This document shows, one piece after another, positions 19,633 through 29,100 of a stretch of DNA of 64,000 nt. How positions within the stretch are numbered: the stretch's first letter is position 1; every line of letters starts with the position of its first letter. The position numbers were made by a program, and so were the translations under genes. The stretch spans positions 865,501 through 929,500 of the forward strand of contig NZ_CP017259.1 of NCBI RefSeq assembly GCF_001735715.1, read 5' to 3'. Under the pieces are notes generated by a model. The model was not told where the DNA came from and searched no databases. It was given only the letters and a program-made list of their open reading frames with translations. Source of the stretch: Formosa sp. Hel3_A1_48. Lineage in GTDB: Bacteria; Bacteroidota; Bacteroidia; Flavobacteriales; Flavobacteriaceae.

Positions 19633-20670
19633 ATGAAAAATTATTTAAATACTGTTTTAGATTTTCCTAAAACTGTTAATGAAATTCTTCCAAAGAATAA
19701 TTTCAACGAATTGGTAGACAATTCTGAAAAATCCATTTATGAGTGGATTGGCCAAGTTTTTAGAGTAATGGCTTTGGTGTTCTTAGTTTTTATGCTAATT
19801 AATGTAATTGGTGATGGACTTAAATACCTTGTTAATGGAGCTAATAATTTTAATGAAAGTTATGTAGAAAAAATTGAAAACAAAGGTACCGAGGATGAGT
19901 ATGATGCATCTTACTTCACGATTACACTGCTGAATCCTGATTCAACCGATGATGACGATGAAAAAGAGCTAAGACAAGAAGCTATGGCTTTAGCGAATTC
20001 TACATTTGGGTACAAACTTGATTTTGAGGGCGATGATTATGATGCTGAGGAACTAATATTCTCTGTTGGCCAAGAAAGTGATGATCCTGGGTTTTTAGGA
20101 ATTATAGCTAATATCTTAATGACACTATTACTTTCATATGCTTCTTTTCCTATATCTCAAGTCATATCAAATGCTGGAAATACAGTTGCTAAAGCTGACA
20201 ACGATATGATAAAATTTCTTTTTAAAGATCTAGTTCTTATTATTGTTCGAACAGCAGGATATATTTTAGGTTTAATTTTACTTTTTTCGGCTTTTGCTGG
20301 AATTATTTCATTTGTTTTTGGCGAATCGTTATTTATCCCTGACATGCCGTTTACAGAAACACTTGTAGAAATTTTATTAATTCCGATAACAGTTCTGGAC
20401 AGCCTTCTCGGGATTGTTTTGGATGAAGGCTTCATACTAGGCACCGAATTTGTTAATGAAACATTGAATCTAATTAATGTACCAAACACCTTTGCAGTTG
20501 ATAGTTGGTCACTTGACGGGGTAGGAACATTATTGTCTATGTTTGCAAGTGTTTTGGTAGTATTCATTATTTTGTTTATTGCATTGCCAATATGGGAGTT
20601 TATTTATGGTTTAATTTCCACATTAATTAAGTGGATAAAAGGACCATATATCCCTCATAAAGCTCTTTAA
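19633..20670 (+). CDS. Multi-pass membrane protein of unknown function
   Basis: 345 residues, not recognised as any family. A helix near residues 43-64 is followed by a soluble acidic domain (about 65-150) rich in Asp/Glu (TEDEYDASYF, DSTDDDDEKEL). There are then helices at about 155-175 and 195-230, a hydrophobic stretch at 245-265 and a last helix at about 298-325, ending in a basic tail (KWIKGPYIPHKAL). There is no signal peptide and no catalytic motif. It sits alone between a tRNA and a possible phase-variable gene and has its own terminator. The AT-rich codon use fits an accessory gene. Confidence 0.7.
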   Translation: MKNYLNTVLDFPKTVNEILPKNNFNELVDNSEKSIYEWIGQVFRVMALVFLVFMLINVIGDGLKYLVNGANNFNESYVEKIENKGTEDEYDASYFTITLLNPDSTDDDDEKELRQEAMALANSTFGYKLDFEGDDYDAEELIFSVGQESDDPGFLGIIANILMTLLLSYASFPISQVISNAGNTVAKADNDMIKFLFKDLVLIIVRTAGYILGLILLFSAFAGIISFVFGESLFIPDMPFTETLVEILLIPITVLDSLLGIVLDEGFILGTEFVNETLNLINVPNTFAVDSWSLDGVGTLLSMFASVLVVFIILFIALPIWEFIYGLISTLIKWIKGPYIPHKAL

Positions 20671-20735
20671 ATGAAATAAACTCTTAACAAGAACTATTGT
20701 TTTTTTTAGAACATTGCTCAATTATGCATACAATT

Positions 20736-20775
20736 TATCCCCAAGAATAATTTATTGTTTTTGGGGATATTATTT
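20736..20775 (+). terminator. Terminator after the 345-residue membrane protein gene
   Basis: TATCCCCAA (20736-20744) pairs with TTGGGGATA (20761-20769), a 9-bp stem with a 16-base loop that can extend with AT pairs. It is followed by TTATTTTAATTT. Confidence 0.5.
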
Positions 20776-20801
20776 TAATTTGGTGTTCAGGTATTTAACC
20801 A

Positions 20802-21274
20802 ATGAAAAAAATAACATTGCTATTATTTATTACTGCATTATTTCAAATTAATGCTCAAAATAAATACTTAAAAAAAATGGGGGGGGGGTGATGGGAAATT
20901 ATTTTATATTCTACAGAAAGAAAAAAATTGACTTTTCCAAATCTTTTACAATTCAATATGTTGCTAAATTAAAGGACGAAATGTCTTTAGTTGCTGAAAT
21001 GACTCGTGATGACATAATTAATTATCTCGAAGGCAAATCTGAAATAATGGATTTAGTTAAAAAAGACGGTGATTGGGTGTGTGTTTCTGACTATTTGATT
21101 TTTATAACCAATACAGGGGTTAAAATTATAAAGGGCAATGAAGATGTATTACACGTATTCATCAAAAACCCTATGAAATTTTGGAGAAAAAGAGCAAAAG
21201 AATATACATCTATGAGATTGTCTCTTCCTCACATATTAGAAAGGTCAAGTGAGGAAATAATAAATGTATACTAA
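20802..21274 (+). pseudogene. Secreted small protein, off-frame at a G10 tract (candidate phase-variable gene)
   Basis: An ATG at 20802 opens a clean signal peptide (MKKITLLLFITALFQINAQN). Its frame runs into the ten-G run at 20879-20888 and stops at TGA 20889-20891 after 29 codons. The frame that starts inside the run (GTG at 20888) is open for 128 codons to 21274. Inserting a single G (or removing two) joins the two parts into one 157-residue exported protein. I do not recognise the C-terminal part; it is basic and has no repeats. Either this is an OFF state of a slippage-controlled gene, or the G count was misread. A terminator follows at 21276-21295. Confidence 0.6.
20879..20888 (+). repeat. 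Homopolymer of ten G inside an ORF
   Basis: Ten consecutive G in a DNA region that is otherwise very AT-rich. It sits nine codons after the signal-peptide cleavage region of the 20802 frame and exactly at the frame break. Confidence 0.95.
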
Positions 21275-21275
21275 G

Positions 21276-21295
21276 CTCAATGATTTGAGTTTTTT
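21276..21295 (+). terminator. Terminator after the G-tract gene
   Basis: CTCAA (21276-21280), loop TGAT, TTGAG (21285-21289), then six T. It is short but canonical and begins immediately after the stop codon. Confidence 0.55.
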
Positions 21296-21427
21296 ATAGG
21301 TTTCTGTAAACGCTCTAAGCTTTTGAAGGTCTTTCAAGAAAAAGTTCGATAATTGGTCTACGTTGTGTACGATTTATTCTCAAAAATATTTCATTTACCA
21401 TTAATTAGCCTTACGACTAAATAGCGC

Positions 21428-24253
21428 CTAACCATTATCCAAATCGATTAAAAATTCTACTAGATTTTGCTCGCGTTTGAGGTTCAATTTTTTTCTTAGC
21501 CTATAACGAGCAAGCTCAACACCCCGAGTAGTAATATTTAAAAGCTTTGAAATCTCTTTAGAACTCATATTCATTCTAAGAAAAGCCGCTAATTTTATTT
21601 CTCTAGGTGACAGCCTTATATTACTCCTCGATAATTTTTCTAAATAATTGCCGTGTACCTGATCAAAATGATATGCAAACTGATCCCAAGAATCGTTATC
21701 CGATAACTCCTGATCTATAGTTTTGATTAAACGTTTTAACTCTTGACTAGAGCTTCCTAGGTTTAAAGTACCTGCTATCTTGTCTTGTATATTTTTGATG
21801 AACTCTTTATTTTTTAGAAATTGCATCGTGATAGATGTCAACTGTTCGTTCTTTAGGTCAAGCTCTGTTTGTAACTTTTCGGTTTGTAGTTTGTCAATCT
21901 CTTTATTCTTAATTTTAAGTTCTTTTTCTTTTTCTTTTGTGATAAATGAAGTTTCTATTTTGTGTCTTCTTTGTTGAATTAACGGGATCAAAACAAATCC
22001 CAAAACTCCAATCCCAAAATATGCGAGCCTGGCAGCTTTAGTTGCGTACCAAGGTGCTAGAACCTTAAATGAGAAACTGGATGTTTTGCTCTCTATACCA
22101 TATATGTTGAGCGCTTTAACTTCAAAAGTGTATTGCCCATAGGGCAAGTGCTCATAGCCTTTCTCATTCAGTGGCGACCACTTGGACCAATCCTCGTCTA
22201 ATGGCGTTAATTTATAGCTGTATTGTAAGTCTTCAAAACCATCAAAGTAAGGAGATACATAACTTATTTTGAGGTTTTGTTCTGAGTGTAATTCTAAAGA
22301 TTTTGATAGAGATGGGGTAATGATTGCTGTTGAGTCTTCACTTTGTGTAATTTCAATAGATCTCACAAGTACAGAAAAATCTTTAGTTATTTGATGGTCC
22401 TTTAAAGGATTGTAATGGATAAACCCTTCTTTTGCTCCCACTAAAATATTCTGATCATCAAGAATAGATATATTTTGGAGGTCATCATTTATTAATTTAT
22501 TGATATGCTTAAAGACTTGAGTTTCTTTTTGGAACTCACCATAACTCTTTTGTTTAAGAACCCCAAGTTCTTGATCTTGAATGTAATAAATAGAGTTATC
22601 TGCGCTGGACACAAGTTGACTAACATGCGTTTTACCCAACATTTTATCAAAAAATAAATTCGAAGAAAATTTTAAAGAATCCGTATTAAAATCAAATATT
22701 CCATGCTCAGAGGTAAAGATTAATTTCCCATTCAACATATAAGAACTAATTAAAATGTTAGACGGAAACCCACTATGTTTACCAAAGTGTTGCACTTTAT
22801 TTTTGAGTTCCAAGTTGTTGTCTAATTGTACCTTGTATGCGCCTTTATAGCCGTGGGTCATCCAAAGGGTAGAGTCGTTTTCAAACTTTAAAATTCTCGA
22901 TGACTCTGTTAGGTTGGGAATTTCACCAACCCGATTCCATTTGCCATCTAGTCTTTTAAAATACCGTATCCCTTGATAGTCGCCCCCTAAAATAAGGTTA
23001 GGATCTGTTGTTTTAATAAATTTCCAACTTCCAATATCATGAAATTTATCTAACCCCTTATCCTTGATTACAAAAGCACCTTGATGATGATTTAGAATAA
23101 GTTCATTATCAATCTGTGAAAAATCATATACTTGCCCCTCACTCCCCCGGATAAATTCATATTTACGGGTTTTTCTAGGTTCTTGTGCAAAATTTTGCAA
23201 AAAAACGCCATTACTTGTTCCTAAATAAACGGATTCATTAAAATTATGGGCTGCATATCCTGTACCCTCAACCCCTACTTCTTCATTTAGTAATGAAAAA
23301 GGCAAACTCATTTTTAAATAATCAATACCGTTATTTAGGGCAATCCATAAATTATTAAAAGTATCTTCATAAACAGATTTTACAGTTCGATCCGATAATC
23401 CATTATTTTTTGTAAAGTGATGTTTTACGGAAAAGTTAGAATTGAGAATAAATAACCCATTATTTTGAGTGCCTATGGCATAATCGCCATTGTTTAGTCT
23501 GATTCCTGAGTTTATAGAGCCAAATTCTTTAGAATAATCTTTAAAAGGTTTCTTAAAGTTACCAGATTTGTATAAGATTCCGGTTTTACTAAAATAAAGA
23601 TCATCAACCCCATTTTCTAATACCGCAACGATTTCCGGTAATAATTTAGTTCCAATGATGGGTTCAAATTTGCCATTGACAAATTCAAATAATCCTTCTT
23701 CATAAAATTGAGCTATGATCTTATTCCTATGTTTGAACGATGCTTGTAAAAAACCTGGTGACTCTAATTCTTTTATTTCATCACCATTATAAACTAAAAG
23801 TTTACTTTCTGTATTAAAATATATATTCTTGTTGATTTCGATAATATTCCAGATTTCGGAGAATGACTTCAGATCAGGTCTAAGATTGTCGACTAAGGAG
23901 GTAAATTTTAGTCCGTTTTGGGTATTTTTGAAATAACCGATTTGATTTTGGCCTCCTACAAAAATCCGATGTTGATTATCGATTTTAACTGCTCGAATTT
24001 TTGTTGATAAAGGCACTTTGAATTTATGCCACTGACTGCCATCAAATTTCAAAAGACCTTCGTTATTGGCGACGTACAATATGCCATCGGAGTCTTGATC
24101 AAACCTCCAATTTTGAATACTTCCACTGTAGTCTTTGGAGTCAAAATGAGATTTAAGAGGGATTTTACTCAAATTAAATGAATCATTCGTCTGAGAAAAG
24201 GTTTCACAAACAAATAAAATTAGTAAACAAAAATTTAAAGCTCGAATAGGCAT
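21428..24253 (-). CDS. Membrane-anchored triple-tyrosine / LuxR-type transcriptional regulator of the PUL
   Basis: A 941-residue sensor-regulator. It has a signal peptide or N-terminal anchor (1-20), then a long region of two-component-propeller-like repeats (about 40-620; for example NNGLSDRTVKSVYEDTFNNL). A Y_Y_Y domain follows (about 650-735; YSYKLTPLDEDWSKWSPL), then one membrane helix (about 745-765), a Lys/Glu-rich coiled coil (770-820) and a C-terminal LuxR/GerE HTH (about 875-935; LSPREIKLAAFLRMNMSSKE). There is no histidine kinase or receiver domain, so it is not a full hybrid system; the HTH would act from the membrane. It is divergent from the SusC/D operon, the usual place for a PUL sensor, and probably detects a glycan fragment in the periplasm (inference). 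Confidence 0.88.
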   Translation of the reverse strand: MPIRALNFCLLILFVCETFSQTNDSFNLSKIPLKSHFDSKDYSGSIQNWRFDQDSDGILYVANNEGLLKFDGSQWHKFKVPLSTKIRAVKIDNQHRIFVGGQNQIGYFKNTQNGLKFTSLVDNLRPDLKSFSEIWNIIEINKNIYFNTESKLLVYNGDEIKELESPGFLQASFKHRNKIIAQFYEEGLFEFVNGKFEPIIGTKLLPEIVAVLENGVDDLYFSKTGILYKSGNFKKPFKDYSKEFGSINSGIRLNNGDYAIGTQNNGLFILNSNFSVKHHFTKNNGLSDRTVKSVYEDTFNNLWIALNNGIDYLKMSLPFSLLNEEVGVEGTGYAAHNFNESVYLGTSNGVFLQNFAQEPRKTRKYEFIRGSEGQVYDFSQIDNELILNHHQGAFVIKDKGLDKFHDIGSWKFIKTTDPNLILGGDYQGIRYFKRLDGKWNRVGEIPNLTESSRILKFENDSTLWMTHGYKGAYKVQLDNNLELKNKVQHFGKHSGFPSNILISSYMLNGKLIFTSEHGIFDFNTDSLKFSSNLFFDKMLGKTHVSQLVSSADNSIYYIQDQELGVLKQKSYGEFQKETQVFKHINKLINDDLQNISILDDQNILVGAKEGFIHYNPLKDHQITKDFSVLVRSIEITQSEDSTAIITPSLSKSLELHSEQNLKISYVSPYFDGFEDLQYSYKLTPLDEDWSKWSPLNEKGYEHLPYGQYTFEVKALNIYGIESKTSSFSFKVLAPWYATKAARLAYFGIGVLGFVLIPLIQQRRHKIETSFITKEKEKELKIKNKEIDKLQTEKLQTELDLKNEQLTSITMQFLKNKEFIKNIQDKIAGTLNLGSSSQELKRLIKTIDQELSDNDSWDQFAYHFDQVHGNYLEKLSRSNIRLSPREIKLAAFLRMNMSSKEISKLLNITTRGVELARYRLRKKLNLKREQNLVEFLIDLDNG

Positions 24254-24326
24254 ACTGTGAGTTTTATTTTAAAATCTAATGTATTAAAAAAAAACAACAT
24301 ACAGATTAAATTAAATTTTATGAGAA

Positions 24327-24370
24327 TTTTTGATGAGTTATATTTAACAGCGTAGCGAGTTTTTGATGAG
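24327..24370 (+). promoter_or_regulatory. Pair of 11-bp direct repeats upstream of the PUL promoter (candidate operator)
   Basis: TTTTTGATGAG occurs at 24327-24337 and again at 24360-24370, a 33-bp repeat-to-repeat distance (about three helical turns). The second copy ends about 32 bp before the -7 box at 24403. Position and spacing suit an activator site for the divergent LuxR-type regulator. That link is inference. Confidence 0.45.
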
Positions 24371-24402
24371 GTGTTTTCTCTAATTATAAATATAAATGAT
24401 TC

Positions 24403-24410
24403 TACATTTG
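24403..24410 (+). promoter_or_regulatory. Candidate -7 element of the PUL operon
   Basis: TACATTTG fits TAnnTTTG and would give a leader of about 90 nt before the ATG at 24507. The -33 position has no TTG, which is what an activator-dependent promoter might look like. Confidence 0.4.
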
Positions 24411-24506
24411 AGGCATTATTAATTTATTTAATGTACGTGTTGCAATTAACTAGCCAGTTAAACTTCTGTAACATGTAATTTAACCACAATACATAAAAAA
24501 ATTATC

Positions 24507-26000
24507 ATGAAAAAAATTACTTTATTATTAATCTTAGGTTTGATGGCCACTTTTGGGTTTGCTCAAAACCTTATTACAAACGGAACGTTTGATGATGCTT
24601 CGGGTTGGACCGTAGTTAATCAATATGGAACGGACAGTACAAATGGATCTGTTGAAATCTCAGGAGGTCAAGCAACAATTGAAAAAATAGACGCTAGCGA
24701 CGGCGGTTGGATTCATATGGGTCTCTATACGAGTGTAACCTTAACTGCTGGTTTTTATCAATTCGATATGGATATGACTTTTGGTGGTATCAATTCAATA
24801 TGGGGAGAAGTTTACATTGGTGCAACTGAACCAGTTCAAAACGTTGAATATAGTGGTGATTTACAAGTACTTAAAGCTTATAATGCTTGGGATTGTACAC
24901 AAACCTACTCTGGCTCAGCTGTTGCCTTTGGATGTGATGATAGCAGTCCAGGGAATTTTCAAATTACTGCAGATGGAACATATTATTTATTGTTTAGAAC
25001 AGGTGGCGGAACATTTGGTGATAACGGTATAGTTTTAGACAATTGGTCATTAGTTGCTGACGCAGCACAACCAGTTGCAAATTTTTCTGAATCAACGTCC
25101 GAATCCAATCTTGAGGCAACTTTTACTAACACGTCTACAGATGCAACAAGTTACTCCTGGGATTTTGGTGATGGCAATGTATCTGCCGACGAAAACCCGG
25201 TTCATTCATATACTTTTAAAGGACAGTATATTGTTACTTTAACAGCTACGAGTTCTGAAGGTTCTAACGTGTTCAGCAAAGAGATTTTTGTTGGTGCAGT
25301 CTCTACTCCTATTTCTGAGTTTAATTTCGATTTTAGCTCACCAACACCTCTTAGAAATGAGAGACTTATTGATTATAGTGAAGCTAATGGCGTTGCAACA
25401 GCTACAGGTGTAAATGACGATTGGTGGTCTCAAATAAAATATCTGCATAATGCTGGAATTGATTTATCTGGAGAAGATAGAGGGATTGCAGTAAAAGTTA
25501 AAGGACCGAGAACATCACAACTTACTATAAAAATTGAAAGTAATGGTCCGGAGCATAGTGTGACAGCTGATTATACAACTCCAAATTCTTGGCAAACACT
25601 TCTATTTGATTTTTCTAGTTTTAACTCTACCAACAACACCAAAATAGCTTTGTTTTTTGACATTCAAACTAATTTTGATGATACGGTTGACCCTAACCTT
25701 AACGTTTTTCAAGTTGACGACTATGTATTTGGCGAGTTTGCCTCGCTTGGGGTAAACGATTTAAAAATGAATGAAGCTACTGTGTATCCAAACCCAACAA
25801 CCAATTTTTGGAATATTTCTACAAATAATATTCAGATTAATTCTGTAGATGTTTTTGATATTCTTGGAAAACGAGTGATTTCATTACAACCTAATACAAT
25901 GTCAACAACAATTGACGCAACAAATTTAACACCTGGAGTCTATATCAGTAAAATCCGTACCGAATTAGGAATAGAAACTAAAAAATTAATCAAACACTAA
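24507..26000 (+). CDS. Secreted PKD-domain protein with carbohydrate-binding-like modules and T9SS tail
   Basis: 497 residues. Signal peptide 1-19 (MKKITLLLILGLMATFGFA). An N-terminal beta-sandwich module follows (about 22-190; starts LITNGTFDDASGW) and then a PKD domain (about 195-265; SYSWDFGDGN). A second beta-sandwich lies at about 268-415, ending VDDYVFGEFASLG, and the C-terminus is a T9SS type A sorting domain (about 425-497; VYPNPTTNFW...). There is no catalytic motif. The first module recurs at the C-terminus of the lipoprotein at 31080-32906, and the second recurs in the gene at 44125-46235. It is probably an exported glycan-binding protein and the first gene of the PUL operon. Confidence 0.85.
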   Translation: MKKITLLLILGLMATFGFAQNLITNGTFDDASGWTVVNQYGTDSTNGSVEISGGQATIEKIDASDGGWIHMGLYTSVTLTAGFYQFDMDMTFGGINSIWGEVYIGATEPVQNVEYSGDLQVLKAYNAWDCTQTYSGSAVAFGCDDSSPGNFQITADGTYYLLFRTGGGTFGDNGIVLDNWSLVADAAQPVANFSESTSESNLEATFTNTSTDATSYSWDFGDGNVSADENPVHSYTFKGQYIVTLTATSSEGSNVFSKEIFVGAVSTPISEFNFDFSSPTPLRNERLIDYSEANGVATATGVNDDWWSQIKYLHNAGIDLSGEDRGIAVKVKGPRTSQLTIKIESNGPEHSVTADYTTPNSWQTLLFDFSSFNSTNNTKIALFFDIQTNFDDTVDPNLNVFQVDDYVFGEFASLGVNDLKMNEATVYPNPTTNFWNISTNNIQINSVDVFDILGKRVISLQPNTMSTTIDATNLTPGVYISKIRTELGIETKKLIKH

Positions 26001-26023
26001 ACCAACGATTTTTTTTAATAAAT

Positions 26024-26053
26024 ATCCCTGGCTTAAAGTCTTAAGCTGGGGAT
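26024..26053 (+). promoter_or_regulatory. Intercistronic hairpin between the PKD gene and susC
   Basis: A 13-bp stem with two G-T wobbles (26024-26036 with 26041-26053) and a four-base loop lies 24 bp after the stop codon. No T-run follows, so it looks more like an mRNA-end stabiliser or partial attenuator than a full terminator. The 190-bp gap has no TAnnTTTG box, so susC probably depends on readthrough. Confidence 0.4.
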
Positions 26054-26080
26054 TAATTTAGATTCTAAAGAACAGGAAAC

Positions 26081-26090
26081 ACTTCGTTTT
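26081..26090 (+). promoter_or_regulatory. Repeated intergenic motif ACTTCGTTTT, copy 1 (upstream of susC)
   Basis: The same 10 bases occur at 41222-41231 and 46341-46350, each time in a noncoding gap upstream of a PUL gene. Copies 1 and 2 share the longer string AACACTTCGTTTT. Function unknown. Nearby, TTTAAGCTAACA is also repeated at 26089-26100 and 26151-26162. Confidence 0.35.
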
Positions 26091-26190
26091 TAAGCTAACA
26101 ACCAAACTATAAAACAAGCATGCAAAATACAGGTCACCCAAGAAGATGACTTTAAGCTAACAGCATGTGGACTTTTAAACATTAATAAAT

Positions 26191-29100
26191 ATGAACCACA
26201 TGAAAACAAGATTCTTAAATTGTTTCAAAAAACTTAAGAGAACAAATCTGCTGACATTAGTATTTATACTATGTGTAAGCAATGGTTTGGCTCAAAACTT
26301 AGTTTCTGGAAATGTCTCTGATGAGGTGACAAAACAACCCATTCCAGGTGTGACAATACTTATCAAAGACTCCATTAAAGGAACAACTACAGATTTTGAT
26401 GGAAACTTCACAATTGAAGTCTCAACAACTGATATTCTTGTAGTTTCATACTTAGGATACCTTACTCAGGAAATAGAAGTAAATGACACATTAGATTTTA
26501 CACTACTGCTCCGAGAGGATACAAGTGAACTAGATGAGGTTATCGTAGTTGGTTATGGGACGAAATCTAAGCAAAAAATAATCTCAGCAGTCTCCATTGT
26601 AGATGAGGAAGCGCTTAAGGCATTACCCGTCGCTACGGTAAGTAATGGTTTAGAGGGATTGGCTTCAGGTTTATTTGTGAGGCAAACTTCTGGGGAACCA
26701 GGGTTTAGCAATTCTTCATTTGAAGTTAGAAACTTTGGTAATGCTTTGGTAATTGTTGATGGTGCCCCAGGCGATATAAACCAACTTGAAGCAAATGAAA
26801 TCGAAAGTATATCCGTACTGAAAGATGCAGCAGCAGCTGCGGTTTATGGTGTGCAAGGGGGTAATGGTGTGGTTCTCATCACAACTAAAAAAGGAAGGTA
26901 TGGAAAACCGCAATTAACGTATAGCAACCAATTTACATACACATCTCTAACGTCTTATCCTGATTTTCTGACCTCTGCACAATACGGCGAAGTTTTAAAC
27001 GAAGGCTTTAGAAATTCTAATCAAGCTCCATTTTATACTGAGGATGAAATTGAATTATTTCGATCTGGAGCAGATCCAATTAATTATCCAAACACAGATT
27101 GGAAAAGTATGGTCATAAAAGACTGGGGCTTTCAACAACGTCACAATTTAAACCTTACAGGAGGTACAGAAAAAGTGAACTATTTTGTTTCTGCAGGTTA
27201 TCTTGACCAAGGGTCGAATTACAACGCCGATGTCTTATCGTATCAACAATACAATTTGCGTTCTAATCTTAATGCAAAGGTTACAGAGAACGTGCAATTA
27301 ACATTTAATCTGGCCGCTCGTAGAAAGATGAATGAAGCACCAGCCTATTCTGCCTATGATATTTTTAGAGAATTAAGTAGAGCACTTCCAACAGACTTAG
27401 CGTACTACCCTGATGGAACACCAGCTAAACCAAGTGTGAGTCCGAATCATATTGCTGAAGGAATAAAAGATTTTAACGCGGGCTATTATCGAAGAAAAAA
27501 CAATAATTTCGATGCTAAACTCTCCTTAAAATGGGACATCAACCAGGTGCCTGGTTTGAGTTTAAAAACCTACGCCTCTCTTATATATGACACTTCATTT
27601 CAAAAAGATTGGGGGAAGACCTATAACCTTTACACTCTAAACAGACAAACAGGAAATTATGACATATTCCGTGCCACTCCAGAAGGGTCCTTTAGTGATA
27701 CTGTACTAGAACAAGGCACCAGCTATAGCAATCAATACGTTTTACAAGAATCCATTACTTACGACAAAAAGCTTGGAGACCACAGTATTTCGGCATTGGC
27801 ATTAATGGAGGTTCAAAAATCTCAAGGAGAAAATTTTAGTGGAAGACGACAAGATTTTCAGTCCACACTAATCGATCAGCTTTTTGCAGGTTCTCTAGAA
27901 AATCAAGGTGCTGATGGAGGTGAATATCGTGAAAATCGTATGGGCTTTGTAGGACGATTAAGCTACGACTATAAATCAAAATATTTCTTTGAATCTACCA
28001 TAAGACATGACGGGTCTTCACGTTTTGCTCCCGGGAAAGAATGGGGGACATTTCCTTCTGTTTCACTAGGATGGAGACTGTCTAATGAAAAGTTTTTCGA
28101 GCCTTTAAAAAATACAATTTCTGACTTCAAGCTAAGAGGGTCAGTAGGAACAGCTGGGTATGACGGAACTGCTGCATACCAATGGTTAAGTGGTTTTAAT
28201 TATAATTTTTTCTGGATCCCTGGTGATGCTGCGGTTCCAACTATTGATAACACTGCACTGGCAAACGTTGATCTTACATGGGAAACAAACACCACATATG
28301 ATATTGGTTTTGATGCTGCATTATTTAAAAATGAGCTTACAGTATCATTTGACTACTTTTTTAGAAAACGAGAAGATGTAATTGCGAGAGCCAGCTCCAG
28401 TATTCCAAGTACATTAGGAGTTGCTGTAGCAGACCAAAACTTATATGAATTTTCGAATCAGGGTTTTGAATTTTCCTTAAACTACAAAAAGCAAATAAAC
28501 GACAACCTTAAGGTTAATGCCTTATTAAACTTTTCAAAATCAAGAGAAAAGGCGGTATTTATTGACGAAGCATTTCAAGAAGATCCATTTATGAGAGATA
28601 ACCTGACTGTAACAGGAGGTTATACAAACCTGAGAAGAGGTTATATTTCGGAGGGGCTTTTCCAAAATCAAGATCAAATTGATCAATGGGCAGTCCAAGA
28701 CGGTAATGGAAACGCCACTTTGCAACCTGGAGATATAAGGTATAAAGATTTAAATGGTGACAACATCATTGATGTTAAAGATCAAAAAGTCTTTGGTGTA
28801 GGCGATAAACCAGCTATTAATTACTCGTTAAACCTAGGTGCTGAATACAAAAACTTTTCATTATCTGTATTATTAACAGGCGCTGCTGGTTACGATATTT
28901 ATCTAGATGGTGAGGCACAAAGCCCATTGCGAAATGGATTTAACGGCTACAGTTATCAACTCGACTATTGGACACCACAAAATACTGGAGCTACCTTCCC
29001 AAGAGTATCTGATGGTGGATTTAACGACAACAACTACAAATACTCTGATTTTTGGTTAAGGAATGGAAAACATCTCAGATTCAAAAATATCAACTTGAGT

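Noticed and set aside
19355-21420. Integrated element with att sites at tRNA-Leu(CAA)
   Set aside because: No integrase gene, and no second copy of the tRNA 3' end seen before the PUL; kept only as a low-strength finding.
27000-29000. Short frames inside susC on the opposite strand and other frames
   Set aside because: No start context, no recognisable protein and full overlap with a certain gene.
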